Both the position numbers and the translations under genes were made by a program. This document shows, one piece after another, positions 1 through 9,601 of a stretch of DNA of 64,000 bases. Origin of the DNA: an uncultured Oscillospiraceae bacterium (GTDB lineage: Bacteria > Bacillota_A > Clostridia > Oscillospirales > Acutalibacteraceae); assembly GCA_910589395.1 (NCBI GenBank), contig CAJUTL010000016.1, positions 1 to 64,000 on the forward strand. Reading direction: 5' to 3'. Under the pieces are notes generated by a model, which saw only the letters and a list, made by a program, of their open reading frames with translations, had not been told where the DNA came from and searched no databases. The stretch's first letter is position 1; each line of letters starts with the position of its first letter.

Positions 1-6
1 TGTCAA

Positions 7-50
7 CTCGGTCGTTGCTGGACGTGTGCCACCGGCACACAGCAACCGAG
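7..50. other. GC-rich dyad at window edge
   Basis: An inverted repeat with arms at 7-19 and 41-50 encloses a second perfect arm pair, gtgtgcc (24-30) and ggcacac (34-40). No run of T follows, so it is not a clear intrinsic terminator. It may be the end of an RNA or an operator upstream of the Rrf2 gene. The open frames across 1-113 resemble no protein I know. Confidence 0.25.
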
Positions 51-113
51 CCGACGGGCGAGAAAGCCAAGGGTGTGCGCTAAACTATTAAAGAATCATT
101 TCGGAGAAAAAAT

Positions 114-518
114 ATGGTAATGACCTTAGAGGCGGATTACGCCGTCAGGATCGTGGAATATTTGACAAAGCACCCGGAGCGCTGCGATGCGAAAACCATT
201 TCAGAGCGGGTAAGCGTTCCCCTTCGGTTTTCCCTGAAGATTTTGCGGGATCTGGTGCGGGAGGGCATGGTTTGTTCCTTTAAGGGAGCAAAGGGCGGCT
301 ATACCTTGGCAAAGCCTCCGGCGGAGATCACCCTGCGGGAGGTGGTGGAATCCGTGGAGGGGCCGTTTATGCTCAGCCGCTGTCAAAAGGAGGAATACAG
401 CTGCGGCCGGGCCCACTGCAAGCTGCACAGCATTTACGAGAAGATCTCCGAGGACGTGCGGAAGGAACTGGATTCCTACAATTTTGAAATGATCTGCGGA
501 GAAGAGCGGGAGGCGTAA
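114..518 (+). CDS. Rrf2 family transcriptional regulator, probable Fe-S sensor
   Basis: This 134-residue protein has the Rrf2/IscR architecture: an N-terminal winged helix (about residues 1-75, including the wing segment KGAKGGYTLAKPP) followed by a dimerisation helix. Residues C90, C97, C102 and H105 form a C-X6-C-X4-C-X2-H cluster-binding signature close to that of IscR, so it probably ligates an iron-sulfur cluster and controls Fe-S assembly, redox or nitrosative-stress genes. The start at 114 has a GGAG at 103-106; an in-frame ATG at 120 is the alternative. Its stop overlaps the start of the next gene, so the two are translationally coupled. No cysteine desulfurase gene is visible next to it, but the upstream side is cut by the window edge. 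Family assignment is secure; the regulated genes are unknown. Confidence 0.9.
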   Translation: MVMTLEADYAVRIVEYLTKHPERCDAKTISERVSVPLRFSLKILRDLVREGMVCSFKGAKGGYTLAKPPAEITLREVVESVEGPFMLSRCQKEEYSCGRAHCKLHSIYEKISEDVRKELDSYNFEMICGEEREA

Positions 519-862
519 TGATGGCGACCTACACCATGTTTTCTTTGCTTTTCGGCTGGGGAACCGCGCCGCAGACCTGGCTCCTTTTGTCCTTTTTCCT
601 GCTGCTGGGGGCGGTGGTGCAATTTGTCGCGCTGAAGCGCTGCAGGCGCTTTGGGCGGTGGCTGCTTCCGGCCCTGCTGCTCCTTTTGTGGTTTGCCCTG
701 GAGCTTCTGACGCCCCAAACCGTAAACTACACGCAGCTCATCGGCCTTGAGGTGCTGGTCCTTACATTGGCCTGCCTTTTGGGAACCATGCTGGGAACAG
801 CGCTGTTCTATCTGGCGGAGACCGTGAAGAACAGGAAAGAAAAGAGCGCGGAGGATCGATGA
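518..862 (+). CDS. small membrane protein of unknown function
   Basis: A 114-residue hydrophobic protein with about three predicted membrane segments (near residues 21-40, 47-64 and 75-98) separated by short basic loops such as KRCRRFGR, and a charged tail rich in K, E and R. I do not recognise a family. The start overlaps the stop of the Rrf2 gene (TAATG arrangement), which implies co-expression and suggests a role in whatever response that regulator governs. The downstream side is a field of palindromic repeats, the first hairpin of which could end transcription. Confidence 0.6.
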   Translation: MMATYTMFSLLFGWGTAPQTWLLLSFFLLLGAVVQFVALKRCRRFGRWLLPALLLLLWFALELLTPQTVNYTQLIGLEVLVLTLACLLGTMLGTALFYLAETVKNRKEKSAEDR

Positions 863-899
863 AACGGAACGATATATGAGAGACCGAAGGGCCTCTCAC

Positions 900-1034
900 T
901 GTCATCATTGAGCAGAAAGCAAGGAAAACCTTGCTTTCTCAGTGAAGGATCTCGTCCTTTGCCCTTTTGGGGGATTAAAGGACGAGATTCTTCGTCAAGA
1001 AAGCTATAGCTTTCTGCGTTCCTCAGAATGACAG
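900..1034. repeat. palindromic repeat of the tgtcatt...aatgaca family, copy A
   Basis: A long imperfect inverted repeat bounded by tgtcat and aatgacag, with internal arms of the type gaaggatctcgtcctttg / aaggacgagattcttcg. The same core recurs at 1087-1180, 1233-1326, 1413-1546, 51963-52084 and 52232-52346. It has no coding capacity and looks like a REP/MITE-type mobile palindrome. Short ORFs that cross it are not credible genes. Confidence 0.8.
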
Positions 1035-1326
1035 TGGGGAACTGTTCTATAAATTGGAATTTAGCGGTTATCTGCACACCACCCTCCTGTCATTCTGAAC
1101 GAAGTGAAGAATCTCGTCCTTCTTCCTTTTCCCGGAATAAAGGTCGAGATTCTTCGTCACTATGTTCCTCAGAATGACAGTGGGGAACTGTTCTATAAAT
1201 TGGAATTTAGCGGTTATCTGCACACCACCCTCCTGTCATTCTGAACGAAGTGAAGAATCTCGTCCTTCTTCCTTTTCCCGGAATAAAGGTCGAGATTCTT
1301 CGTCACTATGTTCCTCAGAATGACAG
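1035..1326. repeat. perfect 146-bp tandem duplication carrying the palindromic repeat
   Basis: The segments 1035-1180 and 1181-1326 appear identical base for base, giving a period of 146 bp; a third partial unit begins at 1327 with the same tggggaactgttc. Each unit holds a short taaattggaatttagc spacer motif and one palindromic hairpin of the tgtcatt family (1087-1180 and 1233-1326). The lack of divergence points to a recent unequal exchange or replication slippage. Nothing is encoded here. Confidence 0.9.
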
Positions 1327-1342
1327 TGGGGAACTGTTCGGT

Positions 1343-1674
1343 AAATTGGAATTTAGCAGGTAAGTTGCTAGTCGTGAGTAGTTAGTTGTTAGAAAGGGGA
1401 AAAGGCCCCTCCTTGTCATTACTGAACAAAAAGCAAAGCAAGCTTTGCTTTCTTTGTGAAGAATCTCGTCCTTTGTCCTTTTGCCCTGGAAGTAAGGACG
1501 AGATTCTTCGTAAAGAAGCGAAGCTTCTTTTCCTCAGTAATGACAAAAGAAGAGGGCTTGCTCTTCTCTAACGACTAACAACTAACAGCTAACAACTAGT
1601 CCGCTAAACTACAATTTATTGCATTATCGTGACCTCCATTGCTAATTGCTCATTCCTTATTCCTCATTATACAT
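1343..1674. repeat. nested composite palindromic element, locus 1
   Basis: From outside in: taaattggaatttagc (1343-1358) mirrors gctaaactacaattta (1603-1618); inside it tagttagttgttag (about 1379-1392) mirrors ctaacaactaac (about 1575-1590); the centre is a tgtcatt-type hairpin (1413-1546). On the right the outer motif attgctaattgctcattcc follows (about 1639-1660). The same layered order is seen near 31.6 kb and 52 kb. The gap 863-2077 contains these repeats plus the rpoB promoter region and no gene that I can support. Confidence 0.7.
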
Positions 1675-1762
1675 AAATATATAGTCATTCTAGGGCGCCG
1701 GGGCCGGGTAATCTATTCGTGCCTCTGCCGTCTAAAAGCCGGTGTCTAAAATAAAAGTAAAA

Positions 1763-1798
1763 GCGCGTTGCGGAAAGAAACTGCAACGCGCCCTTTTT
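1763..1798. terminator. intrinsic terminator upstream of rpoB
   Basis: A perfect 9-bp stem, gcgcgttgc (1763-1771) and gcaacgcgc (1783-1791), is followed by ccttttta. It would end transcripts entering from the repeat field and isolate the rpoB promoter just downstream. Confidence 0.8.
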
Positions 1799-1838
1799 AT
1801 ATCAGCCCGAAAAATAAAAAAGAAGCCCGGGAAAGGGC

Positions 1839-1867
1839 TTGACAAAAGGAAAATGTTGTTATACAAT
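1839..1867 (+). promoter_or_regulatory. sigma-A promoter of rpoBC
   Basis: TTGACA at 1839-1844 and TACAAT at 1862-1867 are separated by 17 nt. Transcription should start near 1875, giving a leader of about 200 nt before rpoB. That leader contains a dyad, gacaaaaaaa / tttttttgtc (about 1954-1976), which may influence read-through. Confidence 0.8.
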
Positions 1868-2077
1868 AATATACTGCATCATAATGGGTTGAAGTATCCC
1901 CGTTACCTTTTTATTAGTATAACACAGGTGTGGGAAATAATCAAGACCCAACTGACAAAAAAACAATTTTTTTGTCGAGAATGCTCTTTTTGTGCAAGTT
2001 CCAGCAGAGGGCAGCGCCTTTGTCGGATTTGAAAGATCAAATATCTATTAAAAGAAAAGATTGGAGTGGCTGTGCCA

Positions 2078-5000
2078 ATGGTGAATGTGAAACCGGTAAA
2101 ATTAGGCAAGAATACTCGCATGAGCTTTTCCAAAATCGAGGAAGTTCTGAAAATGCCGAACCTTATCGAGGTTCAAAAGGATTCCTACGGCTGGTTCCTT
2201 CACGAGGGCCTCAAGGAGGTTTTCGAGGACGTTTCCGGCATTACGGACTTCAACAACAATCTGGTACTCGATTTTGTGGATTACAAGCTGGACGATAAGC
2301 CTAATTACAGCGTATCGGAATGTAAGGAACGAGACGCAACCTACGCCGCCGCTCTTCGGGTGACCGCGCGTCTGCTCAATAAGGAAACAGGGGAGATCAA
2401 AGAGTCTGAGGTCTATATGGGAGATTTCCCCCTGATGACCCAAAGCGGCACCTTTGTGATAAACGGCGCGGAACGCGTGATCGTTTCCCAGCTGGTCCGT
2501 TCTCCCGGCGTATACTATAAAATGGAATACGACCGTTCCGGCAAGGAGCTTTTCAGCTCCACCATTATCCCCAACCGGGGCGCCTGGCTGGAATATGAGA
2601 ATGATGTGAACGATGTATTCTATGTCCGCATCGATAAAAACAGGAAAATGCCCATTACTGTGTTCCTGCGCTGCCTGGGGCTCGGTACCGATCAGGAGCT
2701 TTTGGATTTCTTTGGTGACGATGATAGGATGCGCGCCACCATTGAAAAAGATACCTGTAAATCTGTGGAAGAAGCGCTGTTTGAGATCTATCGTAAGCTG
2801 CGCCCCAGCGAGCCGCCCACCATCGAAAGTGCGCAGGCCCATATCAACGGCCTGTTCTTCGATCCCCGCCGGTACGACCTGTCCCGGGTGGGCCGGTATA
2901 AATATAATAAGAAGCTGAATTTGGAAGGCCGTCTGGTAGGACAAACCCTTTCTCAGCCTGTGGTGAGCCCCGCCACCGGAGAGGTGCTGGCGGAGGCGGG
3001 CACTACTGTGAACCGGGAGCTTGCCATTCAGCTGGACGATGCCGGCGTTACCATGGTCACGGTAGAGCTTGACGGCAAAGAGGTCAAGATCATTTCCAAC
3101 GGCATGGTTGATATTTCCAAATATGTGGATTTTGACGCCAAGGCAGAATGTGAAATCAACGAGCGCGTGAGTTTTCAGGTGCTGCAGGAGATTTTGGAAA
3201 GCGCCGGAGACGATCCGGCGGCGCTGAAGGCCGCCGTAAAGGCGCGCCGCAAGGATCTGATCCCCAACTATATCACGGTGGAGGATATTTTCGCGTCTGT
3301 CAACTATATGAACTGCCTGGCGGTAGGCCTGGGCGTTACCGATGATATCGACCACTTGGGCAACCGGCGCATTCGTTCGGTAGGCGAGCTGCTGCAGAAC
3401 CAGTTCCGCATCGGCTTTTCCCGTCTGGAAAGAGTCATTCGGGAGCGCATGACCCTGCAGGCGCAGGATCTGGAAAGCCTTACGCCTCATTCCTTGATCA
3501 ATATTCGCCCGGTAGTGGCCGCCATCAAGGAGTTTTTCGGCTCCTCTCCGCTGTCCCAGTTCATGGATCAGACAAATCCTCTGTCCGAGTTGACCCACAA
3601 ACGCCGCTTGTCCGCTCTGGGTCCCGGCGGCCTGTCCCGTGACAGAGCCAGCTTTGAGGTGCGCGACGTACACTATACCCATTACGGGCGTATGTGCCCC
3701 GTGGAGACCCCCGAAGGTCCCAACATCGGTCTGATCTCTTACCTTGCCACCTTCGCCCGGATCAATGAATACGGCTTTATTGAAGCCCCTTTCCGCAAGG
3801 TGGATAAAAAGACCGGCGTTGTCACCGATGAAGTGACGTACATGACGGCTGACATGGAAGATGATTTCATTGTGGCCCAGGCCAACGAGCCTTTGGACGA
3901 AAAGGGCCGCTTTGCCCGTGCCAAGGTGGTAGGCCGTTATCGAGATGAATTTGTGGAGGTAGAAGCCTCCAAAGCGGATTACATGGATATCACCCCCCGT
4001 ATGGTGGTTTCCGTTGCCACAGCAATGATCCCCTTCCTGGAGCACGATGATACCAACCGTGCGCTGATGGGCTCTAACCAGCAGCGCCAGGCAGTGCCCC
4101 TGCTGAAAACGGAAAGCCCCATCGTGGGTACCGGCATGGAATATAAGGCCGGCGTGGATTCCGGCGTATGCGTTTTGGCAAAGCGGGGCGGCGTGGTAAA
4201 GTCCGTCAGTGCCAATCTGGTTCGCGTTACCGCGGATAACGGCGATATCGATGACTATGAGATCATCAAATTTATGCGCTCCAACCAGAGCACCTGCATC
4301 AATCAGGTGCCGGTAGTCTCTGTAGGCGAGCGGGTAGAGGAAGGCGATGTGATCGCCGATGGTCCCGGTGTCAAAAACGGCGAGATCGCCCTGGGCCGCA
4401 ACGCGCTTATCGGCTTCATGACCTGGGAGGGCTACAACTACGAGGACGCCGTACTGCTCAATGAGAAAATGGTGCGGGAGGACGTTTATACCTCCATTCA
4501 TATTGAGGAGTACGAAATGGAAGCCCGGGATACCAAGCTGGGTCCGGAGGAGATCACCAGAGATATCCCCAATGTGAACGAGGAGCTTTTGAAGGATCTG
4601 GACGACAGGGGCATTATCCGCGTAGGAGCGGACGTCCGTGCCGGCGATATTCTGGTAGGTAAGGTCACCCCCAAGGGAGAAACAGAGCTTACCGCGGAAG
4701 AGCGGCTGCTTCGCGCCATCTTCGGCGAAAAGGCCAGAGAGGTGAGAGATACCTCTCTCCGCGTGCCTCACGGTGAATCCGGCGTGGTGGTAGATGTGGA
4801 CGTGTTCACCCGGGAAAACAGCCACGATGAGCTTTCTCCCGGTGTCAATAAGGTGGTGCGTTGCTACATTGCCCAGCGGAGAAAGATCTCCGTAGGCGAT
4901 AAGATGGCGGGCCGCCACGGAAACAAGGGCGTTGTGTGCCGTATTATGCCGGAGGAGGAAATGCCCTTCCTGCCGGACGGCACTCCGCTGGATATCGTAC

Positions 5001-5815
5001 TGAATCCCCTGGGCGTGCCTTCCCGTATGAATATCGGGCAGGTGCTGGAGGTCCATCTGGGCATGGCCGCCAAATCTCTTGGCTGGAAGATCATGACCCC
5101 CGTGTTCGATGGCGCGCAGGAATCCGATATCCGCGAATGCCTGAAAATGGCGGATATGAGCGAGGACGGCAAGTTCTGGCTGCGTGACGGCAGAACCGGC
5201 GAATACTTTGATAATCCCATTACCGTGGGTTATATGTATTATCTGAAGCTCCACCATCTGGTAGACGATAAGATCCACGCCAGAAGCACCGGCCCCTATT
5301 CTCTGGTAACGCAGCAGCCTTTGGGCGGTAAAGCCCAGTTCGGCGGCCAGCGCTTCGGCGAAATGGAAGTGTGGGCGCTGGAGGCTTACGGCGCCGCTTA
5401 CACCCTACAGGAGATCCTCACTGTGAAGTCCGATGATGTGGTGGGCCGTGTCAAGACCTATGAGGCCATTGTCAAGGGCCAGAATATTCCTACGCCGGGT
5501 ATTCCGGAATCCTTTAAGGTGCTCATCAAAGAGCTGCAGTCTCTGGGCCTGGACGTGAAGGTACTGGATCAGAACGATCAGGAGATCGACCTGAAGCAGA
5601 ACTTTGACGAGGACGATGATATGGGCCTGGGCCGCGGCGGAGCCATGTTTGACGAGGAAAGCGTTGCCGACGATCTGGAGGGTTATTCCGTTGAAGACGC
5701 CGAGGATCTGCTGATGGACGGTGTTTTGGGCGATGGCGATGAGGACGAGGACTTCGATGAGGAAGACGCCGAGGACGAGGATTTCCTCATGGACGATGAA
5801 GACGATCTGGAATAA
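2078..5815 (+). CDS. rpoB: DNA-directed RNA polymerase subunit beta
   Basis: The beta subunit of RNA polymerase forms, with beta-prime, the active-site cleft. The sequence shows the rifampicin-binding region (around SQFMDQTNPLSELTHKRR) with the residues equivalent to E. coli Q513, D516, H526 and S531 intact, the ETPEGPNIGLI block, and the SVGDKMAGRHGNKGVV block near the C-terminal half. About 1245 residues long. The last 70 or so residues form an unusually acidic tail dominated by D and E, which extends beyond the usual Bacillus length. Start choice: ATG 2078 lies 11 nt after GGAG (2063-2066) and gives an N-terminus MVNVKPVKLGKNTRMSF; GTG 2072 and GTG 2066 are in-frame alternatives, the latter without a properly spaced RBS. 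First gene of the rpoBC operon. Confidence 0.97.
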   Translation: MVNVKPVKLGKNTRMSFSKIEEVLKMPNLIEVQKDSYGWFLHEGLKEVFEDVSGITDFNNNLVLDFVDYKLDDKPNYSVSECKERDATYAAALRVTARLLNKETGEIKESEVYMGDFPLMTQSGTFVINGAERVIVSQLVRSPGVYYKMEYDRSGKELFSSTIIPNRGAWLEYENDVNDVFYVRIDKNRKMPITVFLRCLGLGTDQELLDFFGDDDRMRATIEKDTCKSVEEALFEIYRKLRPSEPPTIESAQAHINGLFFDPRRYDLSRVGRYKYNKKLNLEGRLVGQTLSQPVVSPATGEVLAEAGTTVNRELAIQLDDAGVTMVTVELDGKEVKIISNGMVDISKYVDFDAKAECEINERVSFQVLQEILESAGDDPAALKAAVKARRKDLIPNYITVEDIFASVNYMNCLAVGLGVTDDIDHLGNRRIRSVGELLQNQFRIGFSRLERVIRERMTLQAQDLESLTPHSLINIRPVVAAIKEFFGSSPLSQFMDQTNPLSELTHKRRLSALGPGGLSRDRASFEVRDVHYTHYGRMCPVETPEGPNIGLISYLATFARINEYGFIEAPFRKVDKKTGVVTDEVTYMTADMEDDFIVAQANEPLDEKGRFARAKVVGRYRDEFVEVEASKADYMDITPRMVVSVATAMIPFLEHDDTNRALMGSNQQRQAVPLLKTESPIVGTGMEYKAGVDSGVCVLAKRGGVVKSVSANLVRVTADNGDIDDYEIIKFMRSNQSTCINQVPVVSVGERVEEGDVIADGPGVKNGEIALGRNALIGFMTWEGYNYEDAVLLNEKMVREDVYTSIHIEEYEMEARDTKLGPEEITRDIPNVNEELLKDLDDRGIIRVGADVRAGDILVGKVTPKGETELTAEERLLRAIFGEKAREVRDTSLRVPHGESGVVVDVDVFTRENSHDELSPGVNKVVRCYIAQRRKISVGDKMAGRHGNKGVVCRIMPEEEMPFLPDGTPLDIVLNPLGVPSRMNIGQVLEVHLGMAAKSLGWKIMTPVFDGAQESDIRECLKMADMSEDGKFWLRDGRTGEYFDNPITVGYMYYLKLHHLVDDKIHARSTGPYSLVTQQPLGGKAQFGGQRFGEMEVWALEAYGAAYTLQEILTVKSDDVVGRVKTYEAIVKGQNIPTPGIPESFKVLIKELQSLGLDVKVLDQNDQEIDLKQNFDEDDDMGLGRGGAMFDEESVADDLEGYSVEDAEDLLMDGVLGDGDEDEDFDEEDAEDEDFLMDDEDDLE

Positions 5816-5835
5816 AGGGAGGAGACGATTAAGTT

Positions 5836-8800
5836 ATGGAATTTAACACCTTTGAATCGATCAAGATAGGTCTTGCTTCTCCTGACAAAATACGGGAATG
5901 GTCTCACGGTGAGGTGAAAAAGCCGGAAACCATCAATTACCGTACCTTAAAGCCGGAGCGGGACGGTCTGTTCTGCGAACGGATCTTTGGGCCTACCAAG
6001 GACTGGGAATGCCATTGCGGCAAGTATAAGCGCATTCGCTTTAAGGGCAAGGTGTGCGACCGTTGCGGCGTGGAGGTCACCAGGGCCAAGGTTAGAAGAG
6101 AGCGCATGGGCCACATCGAGCTGGCAGCCCCTGTGTCTCACATCTGGTATTTCAAGGGTATTCCTTCCCGCATGGGCCTGATTTTGGATCTTTCTCCCCG
6201 GGTGCTGGAAAAGGTTCTGTATTTTGCTCTGTATATTGTTACCGATCCTGGCGATGTGCGGGAGCTTTCCAAAATGCAGACCCTTACCGAAAAGGAATAC
6301 CGGGATTTGAAGGAAAAGTACGAGGACGATTTCCAGGCGGAAATGGGCGCCGAAGCCATTCAGAAGCTGCTCAGCGAGATCGATGTGGAAAAGGTCGCCC
6401 AGGAATTGAAGGACGAGCTGGAAACAGCCTCCGGCCAAAAGCGTGTGCGCATTTTGAAGCGCCTTGAGGTGGTAGAGGCCTTCCGCCTTTCCGGCAACCG
6501 CCCGGAGTGGATGGTCTTAAATGCTGTGCCGGTGATTCCCCCGGATATCCGGCCCATGGTACAGCTGGATGGCGGACGTTTTGCCACCAGCGACCTGAAC
6601 GATCTGTACCGCCGCGTCATCAACCGCAACAACCGCTTAAAGCGCTTGCTGGAGCTGGGCGCGCCGGATATCATTGTCCGCAACGAAAAGAGAATGCTTC
6701 AGGAAGCGGTAGACGCTTTGATCGATAACGGCCGCCGCGGCAGGCCGGTCACCGGCCCCAACAACAGGCCGTTGAAGTCCCTTTCCGATATGCTCAAGGG
6801 CAAGCAGGGGCGGTTCCGCCAGAACCTGCTGGGCAAGCGCGTGGACTATTCCGGCCGTTCCGTGATCGTGGTTGGGCCGGAGCTGAAAATGTATCAGTGC
6901 GGCCTGCCCAAGGAAATGGCACTGGAGCTCTTCAAGCCCTTTGTGATGAAGCGCCTGGTGGAAACCGGGGCTGTTGGCAATATCAAGGCAGCCAGAAAAT
7001 CCGTAGAGCGGGCAAAGCCCGAGGTTTGGGACGCGCTGGAGGTAGTGATCAAGGATCACCCCGTGCTTTTGAACCGCGCGCCTACCCTGCACCGCCTTGG
7101 CATTCAGGCCTTTGAGCCTGTGCTGGTGGAGGGCCGTGCCATGAAGCTGCACCCCCTGGTGTGTACCGCCTACAACGCTGACTTTGATGGTGACCAGATG
7201 GCCGTGCACGTACCTCTTTCGGCGGAGGCTCAGGCGGAGGCCAGGTTCCTGATGCTGGCGGCTAACAACCTTTTGAAGCCCTCCGACGGGCGGCCTGTTA
7301 CCGTGCCCACCCAGGACATGGTGCTGGGCTCCTATTACCTGACGCTGGATAAGGAAGGCGAGCTGGGCGAGGGCAAGGTATTCCGCAATATGGAAGAGGC
7401 CCTGATGGCCTATGACGCGAAATATATCAGCCTGCAGGCAAAGATCAAGGTGCGCCGTACGGTGGAATTTAACGGCAAGCCCCTGACAGGCATGGTGGAG
7501 ACCACCATGGGCCGTATGATCTTCAACCGCTCGATCCCTCAGGATCTGGGCTATGTGGACCGCAGCACGCCGGAAGGCGCCCTGCAGCTTGAGGTGGATT
7601 TCCTGGTAGGCAAGAAGCAGCTGGGGCAGATCATTGAGCGCTGTATCAAAATACACGGCACCGAGGAAACCGCCGAGGTGCTGGACGCGGTAAAGGCCCA
7701 GGGCTATAAATACTCCACCATCAGCGGCATCACCGTGGCTGTGGCGGACGCCACCACCCCGCCGGAAAAGGCGGAGTTTATCCGGGCCGCCGAGGAAGAG
7801 ATCGATGAGATTACAGAGGAATACAATCAGGGCCTTCTGGCGGAGTCCGAGCGCTACAACGCCGTGCTGCGTACCTGGGAAAAGTGCACTGACGACGTCA
7901 CCGCCGCTTTGCAGCGCGATCTGGACCGCTACAACCCCATCTATATGATGGCGGATTCCGGTGCCCGAGGCACCATGAGCCAGATCCGTCAGCTTGCCGG
8001 TATGCGCGGCCTGATCGCCAACACCTCCGGTAAGACCATTGAGATCCCCATTCGGGCCAACTACCGCGAGGGCCTGAACATTCTGGAATACTTCATTTCC
8101 TCCCGCGGCGCGCGGAAGGGCTTGACCGATACGGCTCTGCGTACCGCTGACTCTGGCTACCTGACCCGCCGCCTGGTGGACGTTTCCCAGGAGGTCATTA
8201 TCCGCGAGGAGGACTGCGGCACCACCGAAGGCCTTGAGATCTTCGATATCACCGCCGGGCCCGAATCCATTGAGCCGCTGAGCGAGCGTTTGGTAGGCCG
8301 GTATCTGGTGGAGGATTTCTGTGATGAAAACGGCAATGTGCTGGTTTCCAAGGATAAAATGATGAACGACGCGGACGCCGCTTTGATCGTAGGTCACGGC
8401 GTGGAGCGCATCAAGATCCGCTCTGTGTTGAACTGCCGCGCTAAAAACGGCGTGTGCAAGAAGTGCTATGGCGCTTCTCTGGCAAACGGCCAGCCCGTTC
8501 AGGTGGGCGAAGCGGTGGGCATCATCGCCGCCCAGTCCATCGGCGAGCCCGGCACACAGCTTACCATGCGTACTTTCCACACCGGCGGCGTTGCCAGCGC
8601 GGAGGATATCACCCAGGGTCTGCCCCGTATTGACGAGCTGTTTGAAGGCCGCAGGCCCAAGCACGTGGCCATCATCAATGAGATCGACGGCAAGGTGACC
8701 TTCGAGGAGATCAAGAAAAACCGCCATGTTGTAGTGACCAACGAGGAAGACGGGGATTCCCGCTCTTACCTGATCCCCTTCGGCTCCCGTATTACCGTAA

Positions 8801-9441
8801 AGGAAGGGGAATATGTCAAGCGCGGCGCAAGGCTGACGGAGGGCTCCGTCAATCCCCATGATGTGCTGGCTATCAGCGGCACGGAGGAGGTTCAGAATTA
8901 TCTGATTCAGGAAGTGCAGCGAGTCTACCGGATGCAGGGCGTGGATATCAACGATAAGCATATTGAGATCATCGTGCGTCAGATGCTCCGCAAGGTGCGC
9001 GTGGAGGATCCGGGAGATACCGATCTTCTGGTAAGCTCCCTGGCAGATAAAAACGAGGTGTTCTTCGCCAATGAAGAGATCCGCCGCCGGATCCAGGCAG
9101 GGGAAAGCGAGCTGAGGGAAGCCACCTATACCCCGATCCTGCTGGGTATTACCAAGGCTTCTCTGGCCACCGATTCTTTCTTGTCCGCCGCCTCCTTCCA
9201 GGAAACCACCCGCGTGCTGACCGATGCCGCCATCAAGGGCAAGGTAGATACCCTGCTGGGCCTGAAGGAGAACGTGATCCTCGGCAAGCTGGTGCCTGCC
9301 GGCACCGGTATGAAGTGCTATAGCGAGGTGGAGATCGAGCCCGATGTAGAGCCTGCCATTCAAGCGGTTCCTGAGGAGCTGGATTTTGAAAATACCCTGC
9401 CGGATATTCAGGCAGAAATGCCCACGGAGCTTCCGCTTTGA
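5836..9441 (+). CDS. rpoC: DNA-directed RNA polymerase subunit beta-prime
   Basis: The 1201-residue catalytic beta-prime subunit. Visible hallmarks are the N-terminal zinc ribbon (CHCGKYKRIRF followed by CDRCG), the Mg2+-binding NADFDGDQM motif with D449, D451 and D453, the trigger-loop and bridge region (GARGTMSQIRQLAGMRGL), and a second Cys cluster ending in CRAKNGVCKKCYG. The length is normal for Firmicutes, with no large lineage insertion. It follows rpoB by 20 bp with GGAGGAG just upstream of ATG 5836, so it is co-transcribed. A terminator-like hairpin at 9602-9631 lies downstream. Confidence 0.98.
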   Translation: MEFNTFESIKIGLASPDKIREWSHGEVKKPETINYRTLKPERDGLFCERIFGPTKDWECHCGKYKRIRFKGKVCDRCGVEVTRAKVRRERMGHIELAAPVSHIWYFKGIPSRMGLILDLSPRVLEKVLYFALYIVTDPGDVRELSKMQTLTEKEYRDLKEKYEDDFQAEMGAEAIQKLLSEIDVEKVAQELKDELETASGQKRVRILKRLEVVEAFRLSGNRPEWMVLNAVPVIPPDIRPMVQLDGGRFATSDLNDLYRRVINRNNRLKRLLELGAPDIIVRNEKRMLQEAVDALIDNGRRGRPVTGPNNRPLKSLSDMLKGKQGRFRQNLLGKRVDYSGRSVIVVGPELKMYQCGLPKEMALELFKPFVMKRLVETGAVGNIKAARKSVERAKPEVWDALEVVIKDHPVLLNRAPTLHRLGIQAFEPVLVEGRAMKLHPLVCTAYNADFDGDQMAVHVPLSAEAQAEARFLMLAANNLLKPSDGRPVTVPTQDMVLGSYYLTLDKEGELGEGKVFRNMEEALMAYDAKYISLQAKIKVRRTVEFNGKPLTGMVETTMGRMIFNRSIPQDLGYVDRSTPEGALQLEVDFLVGKKQLGQIIERCIKIHGTEETAEVLDAVKAQGYKYSTISGITVAVADATTPPEKAEFIRAAEEEIDEITEEYNQGLLAESERYNAVLRTWEKCTDDVTAALQRDLDRYNPIYMMADSGARGTMSQIRQLAGMRGLIANTSGKTIEIPIRANYREGLNILEYFISSRGARKGLTDTALRTADSGYLTRRLVDVSQEVIIREEDCGTTEGLEIFDITAGPESIEPLSERLVGRYLVEDFCDENGNVLVSKDKMMNDADAALIVGHGVERIKIRSVLNCRAKNGVCKKCYGASLANGQPVQVGEAVGIIAAQSIGEPGTQLTMRTFHTGGVASAEDITQGLPRIDELFEGRRPKHVAIINEIDGKVTFEEIKKNRHVVVTNEEDGDSRSYLIPFGSRITVKEGEYVKRGARLTEGSVNPHDVLAISGTEEVQNYLIQEVQRVYRMQGVDINDKHIEIIVRQMLRKVRVEDPGDTDLLVSSLADKNEVFFANEEIRRRIQAGESELREATYTPILLGITKASLATDSFLSAASFQETTRVLTDAAIKGKVDTLLGLKENVILGKLVPAGTGMKCYSEVEIEPDVEPAIQAVPEELDFENTLPDIQAEMPTELPL

Positions 9442-9513
9442 GAAAAGCGGCGGAAGAATAGCCGTTCGTGATCCTGGGCATTTTGAAAAAACATGCGAAA
9501 TGCAGGAAAAAAC

Positions 9514-9542
9514 TTGACAAAAAAGCACGCTCAGAGTATAAT
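9514..9542 (+). promoter_or_regulatory. consensus sigma-A promoter of the rpsL (str) operon
   Basis: TTGACA at 9514-9519 and TATAAT at 9537-9542 with a 17-nt spacer match the consensus exactly. The start site should be near 9549, leaving a leader of about 185 nt before rpsL that contains the hairpin at 9602-9627. Confidence 0.9.
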
Positions 9543-9601
9543 TACTTTCCGAGCGGCTTAGGGGGTATTCTGCCCTTTTGCAGAAGTATCCCGTTTCAGC
9601 T

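Noticed and set aside
1..116. Open frames entering from the window edge
   Set aside because: Short, unlike any known protein end, and end within the Rrf2 leader; no support for coding.
900..1546. Possible CRISPR array from the repeated motifs upstream of rpoB
   Set aside because: The repeats are long palindromes with identical intervening sequence, not short direct repeats with unique spacers, and no cas gene is nearby.
808..1571. Short frames within the repeat field (808-1077 on -, 1386-1571 on +)
   Set aside because: They lie inside palindromic repeats and change between repeat copies; no RBS.
2102..5278. 1058-residue open frame antisense to rpoB
   Set aside because: Shadow of the biased codon use of rpoB; no RBS, no recognisable domain, and the sense gene is certain.
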